The notes beneath the pieces are model-generated. The model worked only from the letters and a program-made list of their open reading frames with translations. It did not search any database and was not told the DNA's origin. DNA of 64,000 bases from an uncultured Sphingomonadaceae bacterium. Its GTDB lineage: Bacteria; Pseudomonadota; Alphaproteobacteria; Sphingomonadales; Sphingomonadaceae. The translations under genes were made by a program, and so were the position numbers. Numbering within the stretch: position 1 is the stretch's first letter; each line of letters starts with the position of its first letter. This document shows, piece after piece, positions 7,566-16,637 of the stretch. The DNA lies in NCBI GenBank assembly GCA_947499975.1, contig CANMQE010000001.1, positions 930,001 through 994,000 on the forward strand, read 5' to 3'.

Positions 7566-10340
7566 TCAGCCTGTCTGCGATGAATTTCTTGTTGCCACCG
7601 GACTAGCTACTTCTTCCTGCAGGACAGCAATCGCGCCAGACTCGCCGCGCAGGAGAGGCTGGGCGAATTCCACGCCCATTTTGTCCTGCTCGCTCCAGCG
7701 CGCGGTGCAGACCACCGTGCGGTTCTTCGCGATTTCCAGGTTGAAGATGGTGCCCACAGGCACGTGCCACAGACCCTCGATCATGGCCCCGGTGGTGGAG
7801 ATGTTGCGGATGGCGCCGTTGTAGAGATGGCCGTGATGGTCCAGCACCACCTTGCGCAGCACGGTCTGTCGCGGTGCGCGGCTGCATCGCGGGCCGTTAG
7901 CCACGGCAGCCAGTCCAGCGGCGATCCGCTTGTCCGCCTGCTCTGCGGTGAGCGGCCGCTCGTAGATGAAGCCCTGCACATGGCTGCATCCATGCATCCG
8001 CACCAGGTCCAGCTCGTCCGTGGTCTCCACCCCCTCGGCAGTGGTTTCCATGCCCAGGGAATGCGCCAGATTGGTGATCGAGGCGATAATGGCGGCGTTG
8101 CGGTTGTCCGCCTCGGTAATGCCACGCACGAAGCTCTTGTCGATCTTGATCTTGTCGAAAGGCGCGCGCTTCAGATAGCCGAGGGAGGAATAGCCCGTGC
8201 CAAAATCGTCGAGCGACAGGCGCACACCCAGCTTCTTCAGCGCCGCGAACATCGCGTCTGTCGCCGCACTGTCCTGCAGGAATACCGATTCGGTGATTTC
8301 AAGCTCCAGTTGCGATGGCGCAATGCCGGAATGGGCGATGGCGCTGGCCACGATCTTGGGCAGTTGCGGATTGGCGAACTGCAGGGGCGATACGTTCACC
8401 GCCACGCGAATGTCGGCGGGCCATTCCGCCAGCTTGTCGCACGCCTGGCGCAGGGCCCATTCGCCCAGATGCTGGATCATGCCGGTATCCTCGGCTGCCT
8501 CGATAAACCGGTTGGGCGCGATCCAGCCCTTTTCCGGGTGACGCCAGCGCATCAGCGCCTCGAAGCCGCTGATGCTTTCCGTGGTGGTGGAGATCACCGG
8601 CTGGTAATGGATTTCCAGTTCGCCCTTGCCCAGCGCATCGCGAAGATCCTCTTCCATCTCGGAGCGTGCTTCGGCAACTGCGTGCAGATCCTGCGAGTAG
8701 AAGTGAAAACGCCCGCGGCCTGCATCCTTGGCGGCATAAAGGGCAAGGTCCGCATTGCGGATGATCTCCTCGCTGCTTTCGCCATCGTCCGGCGCGATGG
8801 CGATGCCGGCGGAGGCACCGATCACTACGCGCTGCCCGTCGATGGTATATGGCTGGGAAAGGGAATTGATGAGGTCCTGGCCCAGTTCCGACAGTTCGTC
8901 TTGAGAAAGCTGCGTGGGGATGATGACCTTGAATTCATCGCCGCCCAGGCGCCCCACCTGCCCCAATTTGCCCACCGCACGTTCCAGCCGCTGCGCCACC
9001 TGCCTCAGCAGGGCGTCCCCGGCAGGATGGCCCATGGTATCGTTCACCTGCTTGAAGCGATCGAGGTCCAGCAGGAAGACCGCGCAGGCGCGATGCGCTT
9101 TTTGCGGGGCGGCAAGGATCTTCTCCAGCGCCTGGCTCATCTCGAACCTGTTGGCGAGGCCCGTGAGGGAATCGTAGCGCGCCAGACGCGTGGCGCGTTC
9201 CTGGCTGCGCTTGCGTTCCGTCAGGTCCGTGCCGGAGCCTCGGAAGCCGAGGAAATTGTCGAATTGGTCGTAGAGCGGGCGCCCCGAAACAGACCACCAG
9301 CGCTCTTCGTCCGGGATGGCTGCCCGCATGGAAAGCTCGGTGAAGGACGACCTGGCCGAGAAATGGAAGTTCAACGTCCGCTCCCCCTCCTCTCCCGTCA
9401 CCGCGAGATCGAAAAGCCGTGTGAGAGGCTGGCCGATAAGGCGCTGCGGCTTGACCCGCAGGGCCTTGGCCACGGGGGGAGAAATGTAGGTGAGCAGTGA
9501 TCGTCGGTCAGTTTCCCAGAACCATCCCTGCCCTGTATCCTCGTAGTCGATCAGGATGTCCTGCGCGCGCGTCACCAACCGTTCCTCCGCGCGTTTCAGG
9601 CGGGTTTCCCGCAATTGCTGGATCACCTGTTCGCGCGTCACCAGCGTCGCCACCGCCAGCCCGCCAAGCAGGGCAAGCGCGCCCATGAACGATTCTGCGG
9701 CAACCACTGCGGCAGTCCAGATGGCCAGTTGCGCGGCGAAGATCATCGCAGGCTGGCGGCGCAGATAAACGATCGCGATCGAACCCACGGCAACCAGCGC
9801 GACGATCGAGATATTGGGCGAAATGCCGCCTTCCAGCGTCCAGCGCGTCATCGCGTAGCCGAACAGGAATAGCGGGAAACCAACCATCAGGACTGCACCT
9901 GCAATGCGTATCGCAAGCTTGCGCCGCGCCACCGCGTTCCACACCCGGCGAACGGGCAGCACGCCCACCATCGCGGCCAGCAGCGCGCAAGCCGTCAATC
10001 CTCCGGGAAGGTCGGTCGCGCCCACGGCTGCCGCGATGATCGAACCTGCCATCGCCTGGATCAGGAAGGGCCAGGAACGTGGAAACAGTTCGCGCTCTAC
10101 CAGCGCATCTATCGAGGGGCCGGCCCGGCGACTGCGCATCGTATCGCGCCGCTCCTGCTGGCGTCGGTTCTCCGATGGCGGATCAGAATTTGGCTGCCGT
10201 GCCGGTAAGGCAGCGGGGTGCAAAACAGGCGCCCCTGGTTTCCCCGCTTCCTGCAATTCGGCTATGGCAGCAGACTGCGGACACGCCGATGCAGCAGCGC
10301 TTGTGCCCTTCTCTGTCGCCTTTTCCGCAGGAGCGTTCAT
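7566..10340 (-). CDS. Membrane-anchored PAS-GGDEF-EAL-PilZ cyclic-di-GMP protein
   Basis: About 924 residues. A polar N-terminus is followed by a block of hydrophobic segments (about 90-225), a PAS domain (about 255-375), GGDEF (390-545, intact GRLGGDEF, no I-site), EAL (560-815, intact FEALMRW with ELEITES and DDFGTGYSS) and PilZ (about 830-905, NISTTG). Domain order and motifs match the downstream gene, so the pair are paralogues: one membrane-bound, one soluble. ATG at 10340 follows a GTG at 10343; a later ATG at 10139, just ahead of the membrane block, is an alternative that would drop the polar N-terminus. 121 nt separate it from its partner. Confidence 0.9.
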   Translation of the reverse strand: MNAPAEKATEKGTSAAASACPQSAAIAELQEAGKPGAPVLHPAALPARQPNSDPPSENRRQQERRDTMRSRRAGPSIDALVERELFPRSWPFLIQAMAGSIIAAAVGATDLPGGLTACALLAAMVGVLPVRRVWNAVARRKLAIRIAGAVLMVGFPLFLFGYAMTRWTLEGGISPNISIVALVAVGSIAIVYLRRQPAMIFAAQLAIWTAAVVAAESFMGALALLGGLAVATLVTREQVIQQLRETRLKRAEERLVTRAQDILIDYEDTGQGWFWETDRRSLLTYISPPVAKALRVKPQRLIGQPLTRLFDLAVTGEEGERTLNFHFSARSSFTELSMRAAIPDEERWWSVSGRPLYDQFDNFLGFRGSGTDLTERKRSQERATRLARYDSLTGLANRFEMSQALEKILAAPQKAHRACAVFLLDLDRFKQVNDTMGHPAGDALLRQVAQRLERAVGKLGQVGRLGGDEFKVIIPTQLSQDELSELGQDLINSLSQPYTIDGQRVVIGASAGIAIAPDDGESSEEIIRNADLALYAAKDAGRGRFHFYSQDLHAVAEARSEMEEDLRDALGKGELEIHYQPVISTTTESISGFEALMRWRHPEKGWIAPNRFIEAAEDTGMIQHLGEWALRQACDKLAEWPADIRVAVNVSPLQFANPQLPKIVASAIAHSGIAPSQLELEITESVFLQDSAATDAMFAALKKLGVRLSLDDFGTGYSSLGYLKRAPFDKIKIDKSFVRGITEADNRNAAIIASITNLAHSLGMETTAEGVETTDELDLVRMHGCSHVQGFIYERPLTAEQADKRIAAGLAAVANGPRCSRAPRQTVLRKVVLDHHGHLYNGAIRNISTTGAMIEGLWHVPVGTIFNLEIAKNRTVVCTARWSEQDKMGVEFAQPLLRGESGAIAVLQEEVASPVATRNSSQTG

Positions 10341-10498
10341 CACCGTGGCATGCCAACAGTCGTTTGAAGAACCGTTAATTCTGAAGGGCCTGCGTGCCGG
10401 CTTCGCTCAGGACGATTGGCGGCTCGAATGGATTGCCGGGCTGGGTTAATTCGTTAGAAACGGTTATCCATCGCGAAAATTGGCGGAGAGGGATGCGG

Positions 10499-11815
10499 AT
10501 GCGGCACATTGCAATCGTGGGATCGGGGCCGGCGGGCTATTACACGGCAGAGGCCGCGCAAAAGGAATTCGGCGATGATGTCCGCGTGGACGTATTCGAC
10601 AAGCTGCCCGTTCCCTACGGACTGATCCGCACCGGGGTCGCGCCAGATCACCAGTCCATCAAGGGCGTGTCTCGTCGATACGAAAAGACCGCGCTGACAG
10701 ACAATGTGCGCTTTGTCGGCAATGTCGCCATCGGAGAGGATATCTCGGTCGAACGGTTGCAGATGCTGTATGACGCCGTGGTGATCGCCACCGGTGCCCC
10801 GCAGGATCGTGAGCTGAGCATTCCGGGGGAAGACCTGCGCAACACCTTCGGCAGCGCAGCCTTCGTGGGGTGGTATAACGGCCATCCGCAATTCGCCGAT
10901 CTCGATCCCGATCTTTCCGGCAGCACGGCAGTGGTGATCGGCATGGGCAATGTGGCGCTGGACGTCGCGCGGATGCTGTCGAAGAAGGCCGCAGAGTTCG
11001 ACGGGTCCGATATCGTTGGCCATGCGCTGGATGCACTGGACGCCAGCAATATCGAACGGATCATATTGCTGGGCCGGCGCGGGCCGCATCAGATCATGAT
11101 GACGCCCAAGGAACTGGGCGAACTTGGCTGGCTGGATCATGCCGCACCGCATGTCGACAAGGCGGACCTGCCCGACGAAGCGGAAGACGCGATCCTGGAG
11201 CCGGGCTTGCGCAAATCGGTTGCGCTGCTGCGCGAATTTGCTGCCACGCCCGAGCATATTCGCGGTGAGAAGCGCATCGCGGTTGAATTCGCCTTCTTCG
11301 CCCAGCCCACCGCTCTCATCGGTGATGGCGCGGTGGAGGCGGTGGAGATCGAGCGCACGAAGCTGGAACGGGGCCGTGCGGTGGGCACTGGAGACACGGA
11401 GCGTGTGCCGGCGGACCTGGTGATCAGCTGTATCGGATACCGTACGGCCCCCATCCCCGGCGTGCCGTTTGACGAGCGCGCAGGGCGCTTCGCCAACGAT
11501 GACGGGCGCATCCTGCCCGGTCTTTACTGCGTAGGCTGGGCGCGGCGCGGCCCGTCAGGCACCATAGGCACCAACAAGCCCGACGGGTTCGGCATCGTCG
11601 AGAAGATCGCCGCCGATTTTGCCGATGGCACCATCCGCCAGCAGGGCCGCGAGGGGCGCGAGGGCTTTGACGCCTACGCCGCCGAACACGGGCTGGATAT
11701 CGTCACCTTCCGTGACTGGAAGAAGATCGAGGAGGCCGAAGCGCAGGCCGCCCGCGAAGGTGCCCCGCGAGAGAAGTTCGTCGATATCGAGGCGATGATC
11801 AAGGCGCTGAATTAG
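10499..11815 (+). CDS. fprA: FprA-type ferredoxin/adrenodoxin NADP+ reductase
   Basis: About 438 residues. FAD-binding motif GSGPAG (8-13), substrate-side motif VPYGLIRTGVAPDH typical of adrenodoxin-reductase-like enzymes, an NADP-binding IGMGNVALDVARML and the C-terminal GWARRGPSGTIGTNK. It passes electrons from NADPH to a ferredoxin. An in-frame ATG at 10493 lies only 4 nt from the GGAG site, while 10499 lies 10 nt from it; homologues usually begin MRHIAIVGSG, favouring 10499. The stop codon overlaps, tail to tail, that of the AT-rich gene on the other strand. A ferredoxin partner is not encoded nearby. Confidence 0.92.
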   Translation: MRHIAIVGSGPAGYYTAEAAQKEFGDDVRVDVFDKLPVPYGLIRTGVAPDHQSIKGVSRRYEKTALTDNVRFVGNVAIGEDISVERLQMLYDAVVIATGAPQDRELSIPGEDLRNTFGSAAFVGWYNGHPQFADLDPDLSGSTAVVIGMGNVALDVARMLSKKAAEFDGSDIVGHALDALDASNIERIILLGRRGPHQIMMTPKELGELGWLDHAAPHVDKADLPDEAEDAILEPGLRKSVALLREFAATPEHIRGEKRIAVEFAFFAQPTALIGDGAVEAVEIERTKLERGRAVGTGDTERVPADLVISCIGYRTAPIPGVPFDERAGRFANDDGRILPGLYCVGWARRGPSGTIGTNKPDGFGIVEKIAADFADGTIRQQGREGREGFDAYAAEHGLDIVTFRDWKKIEEAEAQAAREGAPREKFVDIEAMIKALN

Positions 11816-12681
11816 GTATCTCCCGTGCGAACCAAAAAATCTTCATGGTATTCTCGAACGGCGCAGATGCGATCAATCACATCATCAAGTTCATCAGAAT
11901 GTATATCCTCCTTTTCAGTCACAAACTCCAAGAATTCGGTTGCAACTACAAGGAGGATTTGACCCAATGTCAGCAAGTGTTGGGGCCGTGGACGCGACCA
12001 TTCAAACACAGGTTTGTAGAACCCCGACCCGTCAAATTTCTCTAAATGGTGTGCCGCTAAGTCTCCCCAGCCGCCGTGTATCGCGATTGATGTCCCTGCG
12101 AAGGCTCCAATGTATGCGTCGCTCCAACCTATCGCTTTCGCTTTCTCATAAAAATTTTTACCTCCCCAGTTTGCGCGCCGATCATGCGCAGCATCGAGAT
12201 CGACACCAGAAGCTGTTGCGAGTCTGTCTATTGAAGAGAGCATTCTTTTCTCGATAGGCAAAATACTATCGTTACGCTCTGCCATCCGTTCTCGAATCTG
12301 CTTCTTGAGCTTTCGCTCGAATCCTAACGAGTGATCAATGTATGATTGAACCAACTCATCGCTAGAAAACCGCATCAGAAAAATCGAGTTTACTGAAGTT
12401 TCGAATATCATGCGCGAGATAGCCTCGCTTAACTCCCGCCGCCGCTGACAGGTCACGTCTAGCAATCCTTGAGACAATTTCGTCAAGCGAACTAAATTAC
12501 CTCCGACAACCGCTTGGTTACGCGTCCAACCAGCTTCATGGCTAGACACGCAACCGGCTATCGTCAGATATGAAGTCGCTTCAACAAGTAGATTTACAGC
12601 GGCTTCAACGAAATCCTCTTCAGAATCTGTCTCTGAAAGCAACGACCAGTGGACTTCCGCTTTATTGACCGAAGGAAACAA
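11812..12681 (-). CDS. DUF5677-like uncharacterised protein, AT-richer than neighbours
   Basis: 289 residues, no signal peptide or membrane segment. It resembles the DUF5677 group (helical, with an ETSVNSIFL-type segment followed by a conserved basic stretch); the assignment is from memory and moderate. Base composition is visibly more AT-rich than all neighbours, with codons such as TTA, ATA and AGA that adjacent genes avoid, suggesting recent acquisition. The start is TTG at 12681, directly after the dnaN stop (TAG-TTG) with no spacer and no good ribosome site, implying coupling to dnaN. Its TAA overlaps the fprA stop. The function is unknown. Confidence 0.65.
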   Translation of the reverse strand: MFPSVNKAEVHWSLLSETDSEEDFVEAAVNLLVEATSYLTIAGCVSSHEAGWTRNQAVVGGNLVRLTKLSQGLLDVTCQRRRELSEAISRMIFETSVNSIFLMRFSSDELVQSYIDHSLGFERKLKKQIRERMAERNDSILPIEKRMLSSIDRLATASGVDLDAAHDRRANWGGKNFYEKAKAIGWSDAYIGAFAGTSIAIHGGWGDLAAHHLEKFDGSGFYKPVFEWSRPRPQHLLTLGQILLVVATEFLEFVTEKEDIHSDELDDVIDRICAVREYHEDFLVRTGDT

Positions 12682-13809
12682 CTAAACTCGCATCGGCATC
12701 AGCACGTAAAGCGCCGGGCTGCCTTCATCCTTGCGGATCAGCGTGGGGGCACCTGCATCGGCAAAATGCATTTCCACCGTATCGGAATCGATCTGGTGCA
12801 GAATGTCTTTCAGGTAACTGGCGTTGAAGCCGATTTCCATCGCATCGGAACCGTATTGCGAGGAGACCTCTTCCACGGCGTTGCCATTGTCGGGGCTGGT
12901 GACGGTCAGCGTGACCTTGTCGTTTTCCAGGCCCATCTTCACCGCGCGGGTCTTTTCCGTGGCGATGGTGGCCACGCGGTCCACACCGGCGAACAGCGAT
13001 TTCGGGTCCACCTTCAGCAGCTTGTCGTTCCCGGTGGGGATGACACGGCTGTAATCGGGGAACGTGCCGTCGATCAGCTTGCTGGTGAGAACGACGCCGC
13101 CCTCCCCGCCCAGGGTAAAGCGGATCTTGGAGGGGCTGAGATCGATGGCGACATTGCCTTCCATCGCCTCGTCCAGCAGCTTGCGCAGTTCTGCGACGGC
13201 CTTTCGCGGCACGATCACGTCGGGCATTCCTTCCGCACCGGCGGGCCGGTTCAGCGTGAAGCGGGCGAGGCGGTGGCCATCGGTAGCAGCGGCCTTCAGC
13301 ACGCCGCCGTCTTCATCCGCAACGTGGAAGAAGATGCCGTTCAGGTAATAACGCGTCTCTTCGGTGGAGATGGCGAAGCGCGTGCGGTCGATCAGTTCCG
13401 CCAGCGTGGCGGCGGGCAGTTCGAAAGCGGTGGGCAGATCGCCCTCCACGATCACGGGGAAATCGTCCCGCGGCAGGGTCGGCAGCGAGAAACGGCTGCG
13501 CCCGGCCTTGATCGTCATGCGGTTTTCCGCCGTTTCCAGGGATACCTCGCTGCCATCGGGCAGCTTGCGCGCGATGTCGAACAGCAGGTGAGCGGAAACG
13601 GTGATCGCCCCGCCGCTTTCCACGCTGTTAGCTTCCAGGCTTTCGACGACCTGCAGATCGAGATCCGTCGCCATGACCTTTACATGGCCGCCCTCGTCCG
13701 CCTCGATCAGCACGTTGGAGAGGATCGGAATGGTGTTCCGCCGCTCAACCACCGACTGGACGTGAGAGAGACAACGCAGAAGCTTCGCGCGTTCGATGGT
13801 GGCCTTCAT
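12682..13809 (-). CDS. dnaN: DNA polymerase III beta sliding clamp
   Basis: 375 residues with the three repeated clamp domains and the typical C-terminus YVLMPMRV, so the 3' end is intact despite the foreign gene directly behind it. It forms the ring that tethers polymerase III and binds many repair enzymes. ATG at 13809 has GAGGAAA upstream. It is not next to dnaA or recF, as is common in Alphaproteobacteria. About 200 nt separate it from the fabG stop upstream, enough for its own promoter. Confidence 0.98.
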   Translation of the reverse strand: MKATIERAKLLRCLSHVQSVVERRNTIPILSNVLIEADEGGHVKVMATDLDLQVVESLEANSVESGGAITVSAHLLFDIARKLPDGSEVSLETAENRMTIKAGRSRFSLPTLPRDDFPVIVEGDLPTAFELPAATLAELIDRTRFAISTEETRYYLNGIFFHVADEDGGVLKAAATDGHRLARFTLNRPAGAEGMPDVIVPRKAVAELRKLLDEAMEGNVAIDLSPSKIRFTLGGEGGVVLTSKLIDGTFPDYSRVIPTGNDKLLKVDPKSLFAGVDRVATIATEKTRAVKMGLENDKVTLTVTSPDNGNAVEEVSSQYGSDAMEIGFNASYLKDILHQIDSDTVEMHFADAGAPTLIRKDEGSPALYVLMPMRV

Positions 13810-14011
13810 CGCAAATCTTTCCTCAAACTCTGACGCTGCGGTGCCGGGAAACCCCGGATTCGCATGGCTGCGCCGGTAAATGATGCGAAACTATCCTTAG
13901 CGCAGGTGCATTTGCGGGCAAGGATTCGGACGCCGCAGGACGGATTCCTTGGGGAAAAGTGAGAAATTCCGAAAATTCCTCCCCGTTGCAGTGCGACGGG
14001 AAGGAGTTTCG

Positions 14012-14776
14012 TCAGCCCAACATTGCCATGCCGCCGTTCACGTGCAGCACCTGGCCGGTCACGTAACCTGCCTCCTTCGAGGAAAGATAGGCTACGGCAG
14101 CGCCGATATCGTCGCCTTCGCCCATGCGGCCCATGGGGATGCGGCCGTTGATGGCTTCCTTCTGCTTTTCCTCCAGCGCATCCGTCATGGCGGACCGGAT
14201 GAAGCCCGGAGCGACGCAGTTCACCGTAATGCCGCGCGCGGCCAGTTCCTGCGCCATGCTGCGGCTCATGCCGACAACGCCTGCCTTGGCGGCGCAATAG
14301 TTCATCTGGCCGGGATTGCCCGTGGCACCCACCACGCTGGTGATATTGATGATGCGGCCGAAACGCGCCTTCATCATCGGGCGGGCGCTGGCGCGCATCA
14401 GGCGGAAGGTGGATTCAAGGTTGATCTTGATCACCTCGTCCCATTCCTCGTCCTTCATGCGCATCGCCAGATTGTCCCGCGTGATGCCGGCGTTGTTCAC
14501 CAGGATGTCGACCTTGCCCAGCGTGTCGATCGCGGCGGGCAGCAGTTCTTCCACCTGCGTGGAATTGGAAAGGTCGCAGGTTATCTCGACATGCCCGTCG
14601 TTATCGTGGTGGGGCACTTCCTCGTTCAGCTGCTCGCGAAAGGTGCGCAGCTTGCTGCCGTTGGAGCCGGAGAGCGCCAGCCGCGCCCCCTGCCGTGCCA
14701 GCGCAAAGGCGATGGACGAGCCGATGCCGCCGCTGGCACCGGTGACAAGCGCCGTCATTCCCTTGAGGTCGAACAT
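14012..14776 (-). CDS. fabG: 3-oxoacyl-ACP reductase
   Basis: 254 residues, classical short-chain dehydrogenase. NADPH-binding TGASGGIG (12-19), NNAG, catalytic Ser in ITSVVG and YxxxK as YCAAK. The NAGITRDNL and C-terminal HVNGGMAMLG are FabG hallmarks. It reduces 3-oxoacyl-ACP in fatty-acid elongation. It starts 2 nt after the fabD stop, so the two are one transcript; acpP and fabF are not in this window. A short insertion-like region around residues 45-60 (EEVPHHDNDG) is longer than in E. coli FabG. Confidence 0.96.
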   Translation of the reverse strand: MFDLKGMTALVTGASGGIGSSIAFALARQGARLALSGSNGSKLRTFREQLNEEVPHHDNDGHVEITCDLSNSTQVEELLPAAIDTLGKVDILVNNAGITRDNLAMRMKDEEWDEVIKINLESTFRLMRASARPMMKARFGRIINITSVVGATGNPGQMNYCAAKAGVVGMSRSMAQELAARGITVNCVAPGFIRSAMTDALEEKQKEAINGRIPMGRMGEGDDIGAAVAYLSSKEAGYVTGQVLHVNGGMAMLG

Positions 14777-14778
14777 CG

Positions 14779-15711
14779 TCAGATCTCCTTCGCCAGCGCG
14801 TCTATGTCTTCCATCGACACCACGCTGGTGACGGTGGCATCGGGCGCGATCTTGCGGATCATGGGGCCCAGCACCTTGCCGCCCAGCTCGATGAAATGGG
14901 TAACGCCCGCATCCTGCATCGCCAGCACGCTTTCGCGCCAGCGCACGCGGCCGGTGATCTGCTCCACCAGCAAATCCTTTTCCGTGGCGGCATCGGTTAC
15001 CTCGGCTGCCGTTACATTGGCGTAGAGCGGCAGGCGGAAGGCGCCCGGCGGCGTATCGTTGAGCGCAAACTGCATCCGCTGCGCGGCAGGCTGCATCAGC
15101 GAACAGTGGAACGGCGCCGAAACGGGCAGCTTCACCGCGCGCTTGCAGCCGTATTCCTTTGCCATCGCCACGGCACGGTCAATCGCCTCGGCATGGCCGG
15201 AAAGCACGACCTGGCCGGGATCGTTGTCATTCGCCACTTCGCACACCTGCCCCTCGGCAGCCGCATCGGCCAGCGCCTGCGCCTTTTCCAGGTCTGCCCC
15301 CAGCAGCGCGCACATCGCGCCGAGGCCGATGGGCACGGCGTCCTGCATGGCGATGCCGCGCGTGCGCAGCAGCTTTGCCGTATCGGTAAGGCTGAACGCG
15401 CCCACGGCGGCCAGTGCGGAATATTCACCCAGGGAATGCCCGGCGACGCAGCCGCCCTTTTCCGACAGGGAGAGGCCGCCATTTTCCAGCACGCGCGCAA
15501 CGGCCATGGCATTGGCCATGATGGCGGGCTGGGCATTGGCCGTCATCGTCAGTTCGGATTCCGGCCCCTCGGCCATCAGCTGCGCCAGTTTCTGGTTCAG
15601 CGCGTCATCCACTTCCTGGAACACCTCGCGCGCGGCGCTGCTGGCTTCGGCAAGCTCTACGCCCATGCCGACTTTCTGGCTCCCCTGACCGGGGAATACG
15701 AATGCAATCAT
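14779..15711 (-). CDS. fabD: Malonyl-CoA:ACP malonyltransferase
   Basis: 310 residues. N-terminal FPGQGSQ, nucleophile Ser93 in GHSLGEYSAL and the downstream PVSAPFHCSLM histidine motif. It loads malonyl units onto ACP for fatty-acid synthesis. The open frame extends further upstream, but ATG at 15711 has AAGGAG 6 nt before it and gives the standard N-terminus MIAFVFPGQGSQ. It forms an operon with fabG (2-nt gap) and lies 25 nt downstream of the LD-carboxypeptidase stop. Confidence 0.96.
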   Translation of the reverse strand: MIAFVFPGQGSQKVGMGVELAEASSAAREVFQEVDDALNQKLAQLMAEGPESELTMTANAQPAIMANAMAVARVLENGGLSLSEKGGCVAGHSLGEYSALAAVGAFSLTDTAKLLRTRGIAMQDAVPIGLGAMCALLGADLEKAQALADAAAEGQVCEVANDNDPGQVVLSGHAEAIDRAVAMAKEYGCKRAVKLPVSAPFHCSLMQPAAQRMQFALNDTPPGAFRLPLYANVTAAEVTDAATEKDLLVEQITGRVRWRESVLAMQDAGVTHFIELGGKVLGPMIRKIAPDATVTSVVSMEDIDALAKEI

Positions 15712-15736
15712 GGTAACTCCTTCTCTGGAGCGCGGC

Positions 15737-16579
15737 CTATGCCGCGTTTGGCCTGCGTGCAACACCGAAGGGCACAATCGCATTGGCCGCATCATGCCCG
15801 ATATCGGCGCGGCCAAGGTAGGCAATGCCGCTTTTCTCGCACCAATAGCGGGCAATCTCTTCCGCATTCATGCCGAACGGTCGATCGTTTTCGGGCACCG
15901 CGCTCACCCGGCCAAGCCGCAACCCGGCGATATTGCGCAGGTGCTGGGTAATGTGAAAGAACAGCCGGTCGACGGCGTAAAGATGCTCCGCCACCTCCTC
16001 CACCAGCACGACATGGCCGGAAAGGTCGGGCATGAGATCGGTGCCCACCAGCATGGCGAGCGTCATCAGGTTGAATGCCGCCACGGGCGGTGCGTTCTCG
16101 CTCGTGTCCAGCCCTGCTTCCAAGGGAACGTCTTCGCCCAAAAGATAGCGCAGCACGCGGCGCACAGCGGCTTCCCCGCCATCGCGCCGGATGTCTCCTG
16201 CCAAGGGGCCGTGGACCGGTCGCCCGACCCCCGCGCGATAGAGCGCGCCCAGCATCGTGCCCGCATCGGAATAGCCGAGATAGGTCTTCTCGCCCGCCGC
16301 CTGCGTCAGCGCGGCGATGGCGGGCGCGGCTATACGGTTGGAGCCGTATCCGCCCATGGCAAACCAAATGGCGTCCACTTGCGGATCGTTGGCGGTGGTA
16401 ACGAAAGCCTCCAGCCGCACATCGTCAACGCCGGCGAAATGGCCATACGTTTCAAAGCATTGCGGGTGGAAGCGAAGATCCACCTGCGGAAATTCCGCAG
16501 CCGCCAGCGCCAGCACGGCATCGGCACGTTCGGGCCGGATCGGTTTTCCCGGGCACAGGCAGGTTATGCGCGTTTTCAT
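15737..16579 (-). CDS. ldcA: LD-carboxypeptidase (S66 family, muramoyltetrapeptide type)
   Basis: 280 residues. Family S66: GGYGSNR motif (76-82), nucleophile Ser104 in LGYSDAG, and C-terminal Glu and His regions (VEEVAEHLYAVDR; GHD). Such enzymes remove the terminal D-Ala from murein tetrapeptides in the cytoplasm. ATG at 16579 with GAGGT upstream is preferred over an in-frame GTG at 16606. It is divergent from mpl (58 nt between starts); the tripeptide produced is the Mpl substrate, so the pair makes metabolic sense. The symbol follows function rather than close sequence match. Confidence 0.82.
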   Translation of the reverse strand: MKTRITCLCPGKPIRPERADAVLALAAAEFPQVDLRFHPQCFETYGHFAGVDDVRLEAFVTTANDPQVDAIWFAMGGYGSNRIAAPAIAALTQAAGEKTYLGYSDAGTMLGALYRAGVGRPVHGPLAGDIRRDGGEAAVRRVLRYLLGEDVPLEAGLDTSENAPPVAAFNLMTLAMLVGTDLMPDLSGHVVLVEEVAEHLYAVDRLFFHITQHLRNIAGLRLGRVSAVPENDRPFGMNAEEIARYWCEKSGIAYLGRADIGHDAANAIVPFGVARRPNAA

Positions 16580-16637
16580 CGGCTTTACCTCTAACACGCG
16601 CTTCACAAAGCGCCATGTCCCGCATAGTCACTTCCCC

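Noticed and set aside
7764..9500. 578-codon open frame opposite the membrane GGDEF-EAL gene
   Set aside because: Antisense shadow of an intact gene; no ribosome site and no motif.
12649..13833. 394-codon plus-strand frame opposite dnaN
   Set aside because: Antisense to the intact sliding clamp gene.
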